Below are positions 15,710 to 23,256 of a stretch of 64,000 nt of DNA, one piece after another. The position numbers and the translations under genes were made by a program. The notes below the pieces were generated by a model. It ran no database searches, was not told the origin of the DNA, and saw only the letters and a program-made list of their open reading frames with translations. Each line of letters opens with the position of its first letter. The stretch's first letter is position 1. Source of the stretch: Ramlibacter aurantiacus (GTDB lineage Bacteria > Pseudomonadota > Gammaproteobacteria > Burkholderiales > Burkholderiaceae_C); NCBI RefSeq assembly GCF_016722895.1, contig NZ_JAEQNA010000009.1, forward strand, positions 62,001-126,000, read 5' to 3'.

Positions 15710-17781
15710 CGGGCTTCTCCCTCTCCCTGGGGCAGGTGGATGGACACGACCAGGTGGCCGTGTTCGGTGACGCGGGCGACGTCGCCCGGGTAGATCACGG
15801 TGGTGGAGTTGGGCTCCTCGATCACGGCGGGGCCTTCCACGGTGAAGCCGGGCGGCAGGCCGGGGCGCCAAAGGATGCGCGCCGGCACCGGCTGGCCGCT
15901 GTCGTCGCAGATCACGGGACGCGTCTGCTCGGGGCGCGGCGCCTCGGGCTCGAAGGCTTGGCCCAGGAAGTCCTGCACGCTGTCGCCCTCGCGCGGCACC
16001 GTGACCGTCAGGCGCAGGTTCGCCACCTCGATGGTCTCGCCGGCGGCGGCGTGGCCGTAGCGCATGTCGTGCAGCGCATGGAAGGTGTCGGTCACCACCT
16101 GGTGCGCGCCGGCCAGCGCGTCGGCCGAGGGCACGGGCACGGGAATGGTGTGCTCCTGGCCCTTGTAGCGCAGGTCGGCGCCCAGCTCGAACACCGCGCG
16201 CGCCGGGTCCAGTTCGTCGGCGGCCAGCTGCTTGTGCGCGGCGGCCAGCAGCTCCTCGAAGCTGGCCTGCACCTGGGGCCCGTCGAGCCGGCCGAGCACG
16301 CCCACCAGGGTGCGCACCCAGTCATGCCGCCAGGGCGCCAGCAGCATGCCCAGCGCCGAGAAGTTGCCCGGCAGCTTGGGGATGACCAGCGTGGGGATGT
16401 AGATCTCCTTGCACAGCGCCGCCGCGTGCACCGGGCCGGCGCCGCCGAAGGCGATCATGGCCGCGTCGCGCGGGTCCACGCCCTTGCGCACCGAGACCGC
16501 GCGCACCGCCAGCGCCATCGCCGAGTCCGCGATGCGCACCACGCCCAGCGCGGCCTCCTCGGTGGACAGGCCGATGGGGTCGCCCACGCGGCTGGCCATG
16601 GCGCGCCGCGCGGCCTCGAGGTCCAGGCCCATGCCGCCGCCCAGGAAGCGATCGGGATTGAGCCGGCCCAGGATCACGTTGGCGTCGGTGATGGTGGGCT
16701 CGGTGCCGCCGCGGCCGTAGCAAACGGGGCCGGGGTCGGAGCCGGCACTCTGCGGACCCACGTGCAGGCCGCCCGCGCCGTCGCGCCAGGCGATGCTGCC
16801 GCCGCCGGTGCCCACTTCCACGATCGCCACCACCGGCAGCTGCATGGGATGTCCGGTGGCGTAGCCGCCGATGTAGTAGCCCTCCTCGATGCCGGGCACG
16901 CCGTCAGTGATCAGCGTGGCCTTGGCGGTGGTGCCGCCCATGTCGAAACCGATGGCCTGCCGGATGCCCAGCAGCCTGGCCACCGCGCCGGCGCCGATCA
17001 TGCCGGCCACCGGACCCGACTCCATCATGGACACGGGCTCCACCGAGGCGTGCGCCAGCGACATGCTGCCGCCGTTGGACCGCATGATCTGGATGGCGCC
17101 GCCGAAGCCCTGCTCGCCCAGGTGCGACTCCAGGGTGCGCAGGTAGCGCGCCACGCGCGGGCCGACGTAGGCGTTGAGCACGGTGGTGGAGGTGCGCTCG
17201 TACTCGCGGAACTCGCGCAGGATCTCGTGCGACAGCGTGACGAACAGGCCGGGATAGGCCTCGCGCAGGATGCGGCCGGCCGCGATCTCGTGCGCCGGGT
17301 TGGCATAGGCGTGCAGGAAGCACACGGCCACGGCGCCGATCCCCAGCTCGCGCAGGCGCGCGGCGATGGCGCGCAGGCCGTCTTCGTCCAGCGGCGCCAG
17401 CACCTCGCCCCGCGCGTTCAGCCGTTCGCGCGCCTCGAAGCGCAGGTGCCTGGGCACCAGCGGCTCGGGCCGCTGGAAATGGATGTCGAAGGCGTCGGGG
17501 CGGTTGCCGCGCGCGATCTCGTAGACATCGCGGAAGCCTTCCGTGGTGACCAGCGCGGTGGCCGATCCCTTGCGCTCCAGCACGGTGTTGATGGCGATGG
17601 TCGATCCGTGCAGGAACTCGTCGAGCTCACCCAGCCGGGTCTCGGCCAGCTTCAGCGCGGTGACCACGCCCTCGGTCGGGTTGGCGGGCGTGGTGAGCGT
17701 CTTGGATATCACCAGTTCGCCATCGCGCCAGCCCACCAGGTCAGTGAACGTGCCGCCGATGTCGACGCCGATGGAATTCAT
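15706..17781 (-). CDS. Hydantoinase A/oxoprolinase family protein
   Basis: A subunit (ATPase-like acetokinase/actin fold) of the hydantoinase/oxoprolinase complex, 691 residues. The N-terminal phosphate loop is 'VDIGGTFTDLVGW'. Other family blocks are 'GSTIAINTVLERKG', 'GYTTRDVYEIARG'-like 'GFRDVYEIARG', 'AIGFDMGGTTAKATLI' and 'VEVGTGGGSIAW...QSAGSDPGPVCYGRGG'. The ATG at 17781 is chosen because the phosphate loop follows at residues 7-13. It is second in the operon, 35 bp after the Bug gene, and overlaps HyuB. A second, separately regulated HyuA/B pair lies at 33998-37851. Confidence 0.93.
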   Translation of the reverse strand: MNSIGVDIGGTFTDLVGWRDGELVISKTLTTPANPTEGVVTALKLAETRLGELDEFLHGSTIAINTVLERKGSATALVTTEGFRDVYEIARGNRPDAFDIHFQRPEPLVPRHLRFEARERLNARGEVLAPLDEDGLRAIAARLRELGIGAVAVCFLHAYANPAHEIAAGRILREAYPGLFVTLSHEILREFREYERTSTTVLNAYVGPRVARYLRTLESHLGEQGFGGAIQIMRSNGGSMSLAHASVEPVSMMESGPVAGMIGAGAVARLLGIRQAIGFDMGGTTAKATLITDGVPGIEEGYYIGGYATGHPMQLPVVAIVEVGTGGGSIAWRDGAGGLHVGPQSAGSDPGPVCYGRGGTEPTITDANVILGRLNPDRFLGGGMGLDLEAARRAMASRVGDPIGLSTEEAALGVVRIADSAMALAVRAVSVRKGVDPRDAAMIAFGGAGPVHAAALCKEIYIPTLVIPKLPGNFSALGMLLAPWRHDWVRTLVGVLGRLDGPQVQASFEELLAAAHKQLAADELDPARAVFELGADLRYKGQEHTIPVPVPSADALAGAHQVVTDTFHALHDMRYGHAAAGETIEVANLRLTVTVPREGDSVQDFLGQAFEPEAPRPEQTRPVICDDSGQPVPARILWRPGLPPGFTVEGPAVIEEPNSTTVIYPGDVARVTEHGHLVVSIHLPQGEGEAR

Positions 17782-17816
17782 TTGCGAGTCCTTCCTAGGT
17801 CTGCGGTCGCAGGGCT

Positions 17817-18809
17817 TCAATCGAGCCGGATGCCGGTGCGCTCGATCAGTGACTTGTATTTCGCGGCTTCGGCATGGACGAAGGCCGCGCTCTCGGCAGG
17901 CCCCCAGCCCAGGGGCAGGTTGCCGCTCTCGATCAGGCGGGTCCGGGTCGCCGGCTCGGCCACCAGCTGTCGGATCTCCGAGCCGAGGCGCTCGACGATG
18001 GCCCGGTCGGTGCCCTTGGGGACCGACACCACCCACCAGTTGCCGAACACCAGGTCCGGATACCCGGCTTCCGCCGTGGTGGGCACGTCCGGCAGGGCCG
18101 GCAGCCGCTGCTTCGACAGCACCGCCAGCGGGCGCAGGCGCCCGGCCTTGATCTGCGCCTGCACCGCCAGCAGGGTGGGGAAGGCCATCTGCACGTCACC
18201 GGCGAGCATGGCCTGCACCATCGGGCCGGTTCCCTTGAAGCTGATGTGCTCGATGGTCCCGCCATTCATCAGCGAGAACGAGGCGCCGGCCAGGTGGGTG
18301 GGCGAGCCGGCGCCGGGGCTTCCGAAATTGAAGCGTCCGCCGCTGGCGCGCACCTGCTCCGACAGCTGCTTGAGCGAGGTCGCCGAGACGTTGGGGCCGA
18401 CCACGGCGATCAGCGGCGCGTCGGCCAGCGCGGCGACCGGTTCGAGCTGGGTCAGCGGATCGAAGCCGAGCTTGAACAGGTATTGATTGACGGAGTAGTT
18501 GCCCGTGGGCGCCAGCAGCAGGGTCTGGCCATCGGGCGCGGCGCGGGCCGCTTCGGCGGCGCCGATGTTGCCGGCGGCGCCAGGCTTGATGTCGATCACG
18601 AAGGGCTGCTTGAAGGTGGCCTGCAACCCGGGTTCGAGCAGGCGGAACATCGCGTCGCCGACGCCGCCCCCCTGGTACGGGTAGATCACGCGGACCGGCC
18701 CCCGCGGCCAGGCCGCCTGCGCAAGGGACGGCAGGCCCAGGGTGGCCAGGCCGAGGGCCGCGGCGGCGTGGCCGAGCTGCCTGCGGCTCATCAGGTGTCG
18801 AGTGTCCAT
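17817..18809 (-). CDS. Bug-family TctC-like periplasmic receptor
   Basis: Solute receptor of 330 residues, first gene of the minus-strand operon running to 9453. The signal peptide starts MSRRQLGHAAAALG and ends near 'LAQA'. Mature features are 'WPRGPVRVIYPYQGGGVGDAMFR', 'VIDIKPGAAGNIGAAEAARAAPDGQTL' and 'GSPGAGSPTHLAG'. The ribosome site GGAGGAGAC lies directly before the ATG. Divergent LysR gene 109 bp away, with CTAT-N6-ATAG between them. It presumably captures the substrate degraded by the downstream hydantoinase-type enzymes; the TctA/TctB channel must be encoded elsewhere. Confidence 0.92.
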   Translation of the reverse strand: MDTRHLMSRRQLGHAAAALGLATLGLPSLAQAAWPRGPVRVIYPYQGGGVGDAMFRLLEPGLQATFKQPFVIDIKPGAAGNIGAAEAARAAPDGQTLLLAPTGNYSVNQYLFKLGFDPLTQLEPVAALADAPLIAVVGPNVSATSLKQLSEQVRASGGRFNFGSPGAGSPTHLAGASFSLMNGGTIEHISFKGTGPMVQAMLAGDVQMAFPTLLAVQAQIKAGRLRPLAVLSKQRLPALPDVPTTAEAGYPDLVFGNWWVVSVPKGTDRAIVERLGSEIRQLVAEPATRTRLIESGNLPLGWGPAESAAFVHAEAAKYKSLIERTGIRLD

Positions 18810-18877
18810 GTCTCCTCCATGCGAGTGGATCAGGCCATTGGACGCGCCGCACCCCCCCGAGACAACCCGCCGGGATG

Positions 18878-18891
18878 CTATGGCCGGATAG
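18878..18891. promoter_or_regulatory. CTAT-N6-ATAG operator candidate
   Basis: Perfect inverted half-sites CTAT and ATAG with a six-base spacer, followed by another GCTATG 17 bases further on. It lies between the divergent Bug operon and LysR gene, where a LysR autoregulatory site is expected. The same spacing is found at 8327-8340. Confidence 0.45.
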
Positions 18892-18918
18892 TAAGATGGC
18901 TATGAGTTCACCCCCTGG

Positions 18919-19824
18919 ATGGAGACCCCTGTGCTGCAAGTCACGCCCCGCCGCCTGGAAGTGTTCGTCGCGGTGGTCGACCACGCGGGATTCGGGGCCG
19001 CGGCCAACGCGCTGAACATCGCGCAACCCTCGGTCAGCGCCCATATCCGGGCACTGGAAGACAAGGTCGGATCGCCGCTGTTCGAGCGGTTGCCGGGCCA
19101 GGCGCCGCGCCTGACCGATGCGGGTCGCACGCTCTACACCTACGCGCAGGACACGCTGGAGCGTGCCAAGAGCATCTCGGCCCAGCTGGGGCAGGCCGGC
19201 ACGCGGCTGCGCTTCGCGGCCCAGCGTTCCGTGGCGACCTCGCTGCTGCGCAAGCCGCTCGAATCGTTCTCGGCGCGCTACCCGCATGTGGAGCTGATCG
19301 TCCATTCGGGCACCTTCGAGGAGGTGCACCAGCTCTTCACCAGCGGCGCGGTCGACCTGGCCTTCGTGCTCAGCCCGGGCGAGGTCCAGGGCCTGCACAC
19401 CAGCGTGCTCGGCCGCTACCGGCTGGCCTTCCTGGCCGCGCCCGACCATCCCCTGGCCGGTCGCTCGCGCATCCCGCGCGAAGAGCTCGCGCGGCACCCC
19501 TTCGTCGCCGCCTACCGTACCTCGTACTTCGGCCGCACGCTCTCGCAGATGCTGCGCGAGGCGGGCGTGCCGCCCCTGGTGATCCGCTCGCAGGCGCAGG
19601 AGATCTCGATGCTGCGGGAGATGATGCTGGCCGGCATGGGCATCTCCTTCGGCCTGCGGCGCAGCGTGCACAAGGACCTGGCGACCGGCACGCTGGTCGA
19701 GCTGGACGTGGACGTCGACCCCATGTACCTGCAGCTGCGCGTGGCGCGCAGCACGCGGGCCGGCCTGCCCGAGATCGACCGGCTGGTGGAGATGGTGCGC
19801 GAGGCCGAGGCGCAGGTGGCGTAG
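18919..19824 (+). CDS. LysR-family transcriptional regulator
   Basis: DNA-binding regulator of 301 residues. The helix-turn-helix is at about residues 10-65 ('VFVAVVDHAGFGAAANALNIAQPSVSAHIRALE'), followed by a LysR effector domain ('RFAAQRSVATSLLRKPLESFSARYPHVELIVHSGTFEEV', with 'MLAGMGISFGLRR' near the end). The ATG at 18919 is used; a GTG at 18931 is an alternative start. Divergent from the Bug-hyuA-hyuB operon, which it probably controls. The IclR gene follows 42 bp downstream but seems to have its own operator. Confidence 0.92.
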   Translation: METPVLQVTPRRLEVFVAVVDHAGFGAAANALNIAQPSVSAHIRALEDKVGSPLFERLPGQAPRLTDAGRTLYTYAQDTLERAKSISAQLGQAGTRLRFAAQRSVATSLLRKPLESFSARYPHVELIVHSGTFEEVHQLFTSGAVDLAFVLSPGEVQGLHTSVLGRYRLAFLAAPDHPLAGRSRIPREELARHPFVAAYRTSYFGRTLSQMLREAGVPPLVIRSQAQEISMLREMMLAGMGISFGLRRSVHKDLATGTLVELDVDVDPMYLQLRVARSTRAGLPEIDRLVEMVREAEAQVA

Positions 19825-19843
19825 GCCCCTCGCTACACTGGAC

Positions 19844-19860
19844 GGTCCGCAATTCGGACC
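19844..19860. promoter_or_regulatory. IclR-associated palindrome, site 1 (GGTCCG-N5-CGGACC)
   Basis: GGTCCGCAATTCGGACC ends 6 bp before the IclR start codon. The same 17-bp palindrome with a five-base centre recurs at 20693-20709 and 24323-24339. The position predicts autoregulation by blocking transcription or initiation. Confidence 0.65.
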
Positions 19861-19866
19861 CCCGCC

Positions 19867-20703
19867 ATGACCACCCAGACCCTTGAACGCGCCCTGGACC
19901 TCATGCGCATCCTGGCCGCCAGCGGCACCGACGGGTGCCGCCTGGTGGACCTGCAGCGCGCCTCGGGGCTGACCAAGCCCACGGTGCACCGGATCCTCGA
20001 CACGCTCAAGATCCAGGGCGTGGTCGAGCAGCAGGAGGACACCCGGCGATACCGGCTGGGTCAGGAGCTCGCCGTGCTGGGCTGGTCGGCCAACCGCACC
20101 GTGTACGACCTCAAGGAACTCGCCGCCGAGGAGATGTGCGCGGTTGCTTCCCGCACGGGCGACACCAGCTTCCTGGCGCTGCGGTCCGGGACCGAGGCCG
20201 TGTGCATCGACCGCCAGACCGGCGACTACCCGGTCAAGGCCTTCACCGTGGACGTGGGCACGCGGCGGCCGCTGGGCATCGGCGCCACCGGCGTGGCCCT
20301 GCTGGCGGCGCTCGATCCCGCCGAGGCCGACGCCGCGATGGACGCGATCCGGCCGCAGCTGCCGCGCTATCCGAACGCCAGCCTGCGCCAGATCCGCGAG
20401 GCGGTGGCATCGGCCCGGCGCCATGGCTACGCGGTCAGCGAGGGCCTGATGCTCAAGGAGGTCCGCGGGGTGGCGGTGGTCATCCGTGACGGCCGCGAGC
20501 GGGCCATCGCCGCTATCGGCATCGCTGCGATCTCGGACCGCGTGAGCAACCGGCGACTGCCGGAAATCGTGCGCCTGCTGCGCACCCATGCCAACCACAT
20601 CGAGCAGCGGATCGCGACCGCGGAGAGCCGGGCCACGGGCAACCCGGTCCGGCACTACCGCGCTGGAACGACCATCGCCGCGCGCACCCGACGGTCCGCA
20701 TGA
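19867..20703 (+). CDS. IclR-family transcriptional regulator
   Basis: Regulator of 278 residues. The N-terminal winged helix ('TLERALDLMRILAASG...CRLVDLQRASGLTKPTVHRILDTLKIQGVVEQQ') is followed by the GAF-like IclR effector domain ('DTSFLALRSGTEAVCIDRQTGDYPVKAFTVDVGTRRPLGIGATGVALLAAL'). The 'GTRRPLGIGATG' block is diagnostic. The start at 19867 lies 6 bp after a GGTCCG-N5-CGGACC palindrome; a second copy overlaps its own stop codon, and a third lies upstream of the M19-RraA-Bug-aldolase operon. It is therefore the likely regulator of that operon and of itself (inference from site placement). Confidence 0.92.
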   Translation: MTTQTLERALDLMRILAASGTDGCRLVDLQRASGLTKPTVHRILDTLKIQGVVEQQEDTRRYRLGQELAVLGWSANRTVYDLKELAAEEMCAVASRTGDTSFLALRSGTEAVCIDRQTGDYPVKAFTVDVGTRRPLGIGATGVALLAALDPAEADAAMDAIRPQLPRYPNASLRQIREAVASARRHGYAVSEGLMLKEVRGVAVVIRDGRERAIAAIGIAAISDRVSNRRLPEIVRLLRTHANHIEQRIATAESRATGNPVRHYRAGTTIAARTRRSA

Positions 20704-20709
20704 CGGACC
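20693..20709. promoter_or_regulatory. IclR-associated palindrome, site 2
   Basis: GGTCCGCATGACGGACC overlaps the IclR stop codon (20701-20703). It lies 849 bp downstream of site 1 and just beyond the 3' end of the aldolase operon. It could serve a repression loop with site 1, or act as a roadblock or weak hairpin. Perfect six-base arms are seen directly. Confidence 0.55.
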
Positions 20710-20722
20710 TGCGCCCCGCCCC

Positions 20723-21487
20723 TCAATCCCGGTACGACGTGTCGATCCGGTCGATTCGCCGCAGGTAGGCCGGCCACTCGTCGCGCGGCCCGAAATGCGC
20801 AATGGCTTCCCACTGGCGGGCGGCCCGTTCGCAGACCTCGGGCGGCGGTATCCGGATGGGGGCGCCAGTGGCTTCCAGCAGCAGTTGGGTGCGGCAGGAC
20901 ATGACCAGGTAGCGCATGGCAGTCAACGCCTCCACCACCGTGCCGCCGGCGGTCAGCAGGCCGTGGTTGCGCATGATCATGGCGCGGTGGCTTCCCAGGT
21001 CACGGGCGATGCGCTCGCGCTCGTCCAGGCCCTTCGACAAGCCCTCGTAGTCGTGATAGGCGATGCGGTCGTAGAAGCGCATCGCCCCCTGGTTGATCGG
21101 CAGCAGGCCACCGCCGTGGGCCGACAGGGCCATGCCTTCCTCGGTGTGCACGTGCATCGTGCAGTTCAGCTCGGGCCGCGCGGCCAGGATGGCGGTGTGG
21201 ATGGTGAAGCCGGCGGTGTTGACGTTCTGGTCCTCGGTCGACTGCTCGCCGTGGAGCGGCAGCTTCAGCAGGTTGGAGGCGCAGACCTCGTCGAAGGCCA
21301 GGTTGTGCGGCTTGACCAGGAAGCACGAGGGCTGGCCGGGCACGCGCAGCACGACATGGTTGTAGATCAGGTTGCTCCAGCCGTAGTGGTCCACCAGCCG
21401 GTGGGCGGCGGCCAGGTCCACGCGCGCCTGCCACTCGGCCTCGCCGACATCGCTGCGCCGCACGCGGGCCGGGCCGTCGCCGATCAA
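20723..21487 (-). CDS. Class II aldolase/adducin family protein
   Basis: Zinc-dependent aldolase, epimerase or decarboxylase of 254 residues in the AraD/FucA class II family. Metal histidines are visible as H112 and H114 in 'TMHVHTEEG' and H175 in 'RNHGLLTAGG'. 'HRLVDHYGWSNLIYNHVVLRV' is the conserved N-terminal block. The start is probably the TTG at 21487, overlapping the Bug stop as TTGA; a GTG at 21463 is the alternative, and there is no suitable ATG. It is last in a four-gene operon (M19-like, RraA-like, Bug, aldolase). It probably cleaves or decarboxylates a hydroxy- or keto-acid intermediate. Confidence 0.87.
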   Translation of the reverse strand: MIGDGPARVRRSDVGEAEWQARVDLAAAHRLVDHYGWSNLIYNHVVLRVPGQPSCFLVKPHNLAFDEVCASNLLKLPLHGEQSTEDQNVNTAGFTIHTAILAARPELNCTMHVHTEEGMALSAHGGGLLPINQGAMRFYDRIAYHDYEGLSKGLDERERIARDLGSHRAMIMRNHGLLTAGGTVVEALTAMRYLVMSCRTQLLLEATGAPIRIPPPEVCERAARQWEAIAHFGPRDEWPAYLRRIDRIDTSYRD

Positions 21488-22482
21488 GACTCCACCTTGA
21501 TGTTGGCGTCCTTGACGATCTTGTCGTACACGGTCAGCTGCTTGCGCCAGTACGCCTCGAACTCGGCGGGCGACGATCCCACGCCCTCGGTGCCGGTTTC
21601 CTTGAGCTTGCGCGCCACCTCGGGATGCTGGGTGGCCTTCCTGACCTCGGAGGCGATGCGCTCGAGCACCGGTTGCGGGGTGCGGGCCGGCGCGAACACA
21701 CCCGTCCAGAACGGGATGTCGTAGCCCGGCAGCACCTCGTTCAGCGCCGGCACCTTGGGCAGCACCTCCGAGCGGGTGGTGGTGGTCACCGCCAGGGCGC
21801 GCACGCGGCCGGCCGAGATGTGCGGCAACTGCGGCGGCACACCGTCGATCAGCATGTGCACCCGGCCGGCGAGCAGGTCGGGCATGACGGCCACGGTTCC
21901 CTTGTAGGGCACGTGCTGGATCTGCGTCCCGGCCAGCGTGTTGAACAGTTCCCCCGCGATGTGGATGCTGGTGCCGACACCCGACGATCCGTAGCTGTAC
22001 TTGCCCGGGTTGGCGCGGGCCAGCGCGATGAACTCCTCGATGTTCTGGGCTGGCACGGTCGGGCTGATCACCACCACCAGCGGGAAGCGCGAGGCGAGGG
22101 TGACCGGCGCGAAGTCGTTGATCGGGTCGTAGCGCAGGTTCTTCAGCGTCACCGCGTTGACCACCGCCCCCGAGACCGAGTGGAAGATCAGGTGGTGGCC
22201 ATCGGCCGGCGCGCGCGCGAGCGCCGCCGAGGCGATGGTCCCGCCGCCACCGCCCTGGTTCTCGATCACGACCGGCTGGCCGATCTGCTCGGACACCCGC
22301 TGGAACAGCAGGCGCGCCACGTTGTCGACGCCGCCACCGGCGGGGAACGGCACCGTGAGCCGTACCGGCCCCTTGGGCCAGTCGGCGGCCTGTGCCAGCG
22401 CCAGGCGCGGGACGCCCAGGCTGGCCGCGGCGGGCGCCAGCGCGGTGGCGAGCAGGGTGCGGCGGGAGATCGGCAGGGACAT
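21484..22482 (-). CDS. Bug-family TctC-like periplasmic receptor
   Basis: Solute receptor of 332 residues. The signal peptide 'ISRRTLLATALAPAAASLG...LALAQA' is followed by 'DWPKGPVRLTVPFPAGGGVDNVAR' and 'VIENQGGGGGTIASAALARAPADGHHL', typical of the Bug family. The ATG at 22482 gives MSLPISRRTL; the frame stays open upstream but is out of step with the RraA gene. Placed 11 bp after the RraA-like gene and overlapping the aldolase start. Uptake of the operon's substrate is the likely role, with the membrane partner encoded elsewhere. Confidence 0.92.
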   Translation of the reverse strand: MSLPISRRTLLATALAPAAASLGVPRLALAQAADWPKGPVRLTVPFPAGGGVDNVARLLFQRVSEQIGQPVVIENQGGGGGTIASAALARAPADGHHLIFHSVSGAVVNAVTLKNLRYDPINDFAPVTLASRFPLVVVISPTVPAQNIEEFIALARANPGKYSYGSSGVGTSIHIAGELFNTLAGTQIQHVPYKGTVAVMPDLLAGRVHMLIDGVPPQLPHISAGRVRALAVTTTTRSEVLPKVPALNEVLPGYDIPFWTGVFAPARTPQPVLERIASEVRKATQHPEVARKLKETGTEGVGSSPAEFEAYWRKQLTVYDKIVKDANIKVES

Positions 22483-22493
22483 GCAAGGCTCCT

Positions 22494-23240
22494 TCACTGG
22501 GGATCGAACTTGTAGACGTGGGTGCGGCGGGCGAGCTCGGCCACCGGCATCCCGGCGGCGATGTCGGCATAGCGCCGGGCCTCGCCCTCGCCGATCTCCT
22601 GGGCCCGCCGCAAGACCTGCGGCACCGCCTCGGCGGGGATGAAGCAGACCGCCCCGGCGTCGGCCACCACCAGGTCGCCGGGCCGCACCTGCTTGCCGCA
22701 GATGCGCACGGTGCCGTTGACGGCCACCGTCTCCAGCCGCCATTTGCCGGTGACCGAACTCACGCCACGGCTCCACAGCGGAAAGCCGATCGAGCGTGAC
22801 TGCTCGATGTCGCGGATGCCGCCGTCCACCACCGCGCCCACCTCGCCCTGGCGCTGCGCGATCGTGGCCGACAGGCCGCCCATGTTCGAGATGCCGACCA
22901 CGCCTTCGATCACCAGCACGTCGCCGGTTTCGGCCAGGTTGTGCGCCTCGATCTCGGCCATGCGCGAGACCCGCTCGCGCGCGCCCTTGTAGGCCTGGTC
23001 GCGCTGTTCGACATTGCGCAGCGTGAGCGCGGGGCCGGCGATGCGCCGCTCGCCCAGCGTGGGCGCGAGCACGCTGGCCGGTACCACGCCGTCGAGGCCG
23101 AGTTCGTCCATGGCGTCGGAGACGGTGCCGGTCAGGTCGCCCAGGGCCAGGAAGGCCTCGATGGTTTCCTTCGGATAGCGCGGGATGTCCAGCAGGTGGA
23201 TCGCCGCGGCCGGGATCTTGCCCAGGGGTGTCTTGCTCAC
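22494..23240 (-). CDS. RraA family protein (HMG aldolase/oxaloacetate decarboxylase-like)
   Basis: A 248-residue member of the RraA/4-hydroxy-4-methyl-2-oxoglutarate aldolase family. The conserved 'GTVSDAMDELGL', 'ISNMGGLSATIAQ' and 'GAVVDGGIRDIEQSRSIGFPLWSRG' blocks include the G-G-x-R-D metal/pyruvate site. In catabolic operons such proteins usually act as class II pyruvate aldolases or decarboxylases rather than RNase E inhibitors. It is second in the operon after the M19-like gene (16-bp gap). Together with the class II aldolase gene it implies C-C cleavage of a branched or hydroxylated keto acid (inference). Confidence 0.88.
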   Translation of the reverse strand: MSKTPLGKIPAAAIHLLDIPRYPKETIEAFLALGDLTGTVSDAMDELGLDGVVPASVLAPTLGERRIAGPALTLRNVEQRDQAYKGARERVSRMAEIEAHNLAETGDVLVIEGVVGISNMGGLSATIAQRQGEVGAVVDGGIRDIEQSRSIGFPLWSRGVSSVTGKWRLETVAVNGTVRICGKQVRPGDLVVADAGAVCFIPAEAVPQVLRRAQEIGEGEARRYADIAAGMPVAELARRTHVYKFDPQ

Positions 23241-23256
23241 GTCTGCCCTCCAGGAA

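Noticed and set aside
20723..22570. Apparent fusion of a Bug receptor and a class II aldolase in one frame
   Set aside because: The upstream part of the frame is an out-of-frame reading of the Bug gene; the true arrangement is two genes overlapping at TTGA (21484-21487).
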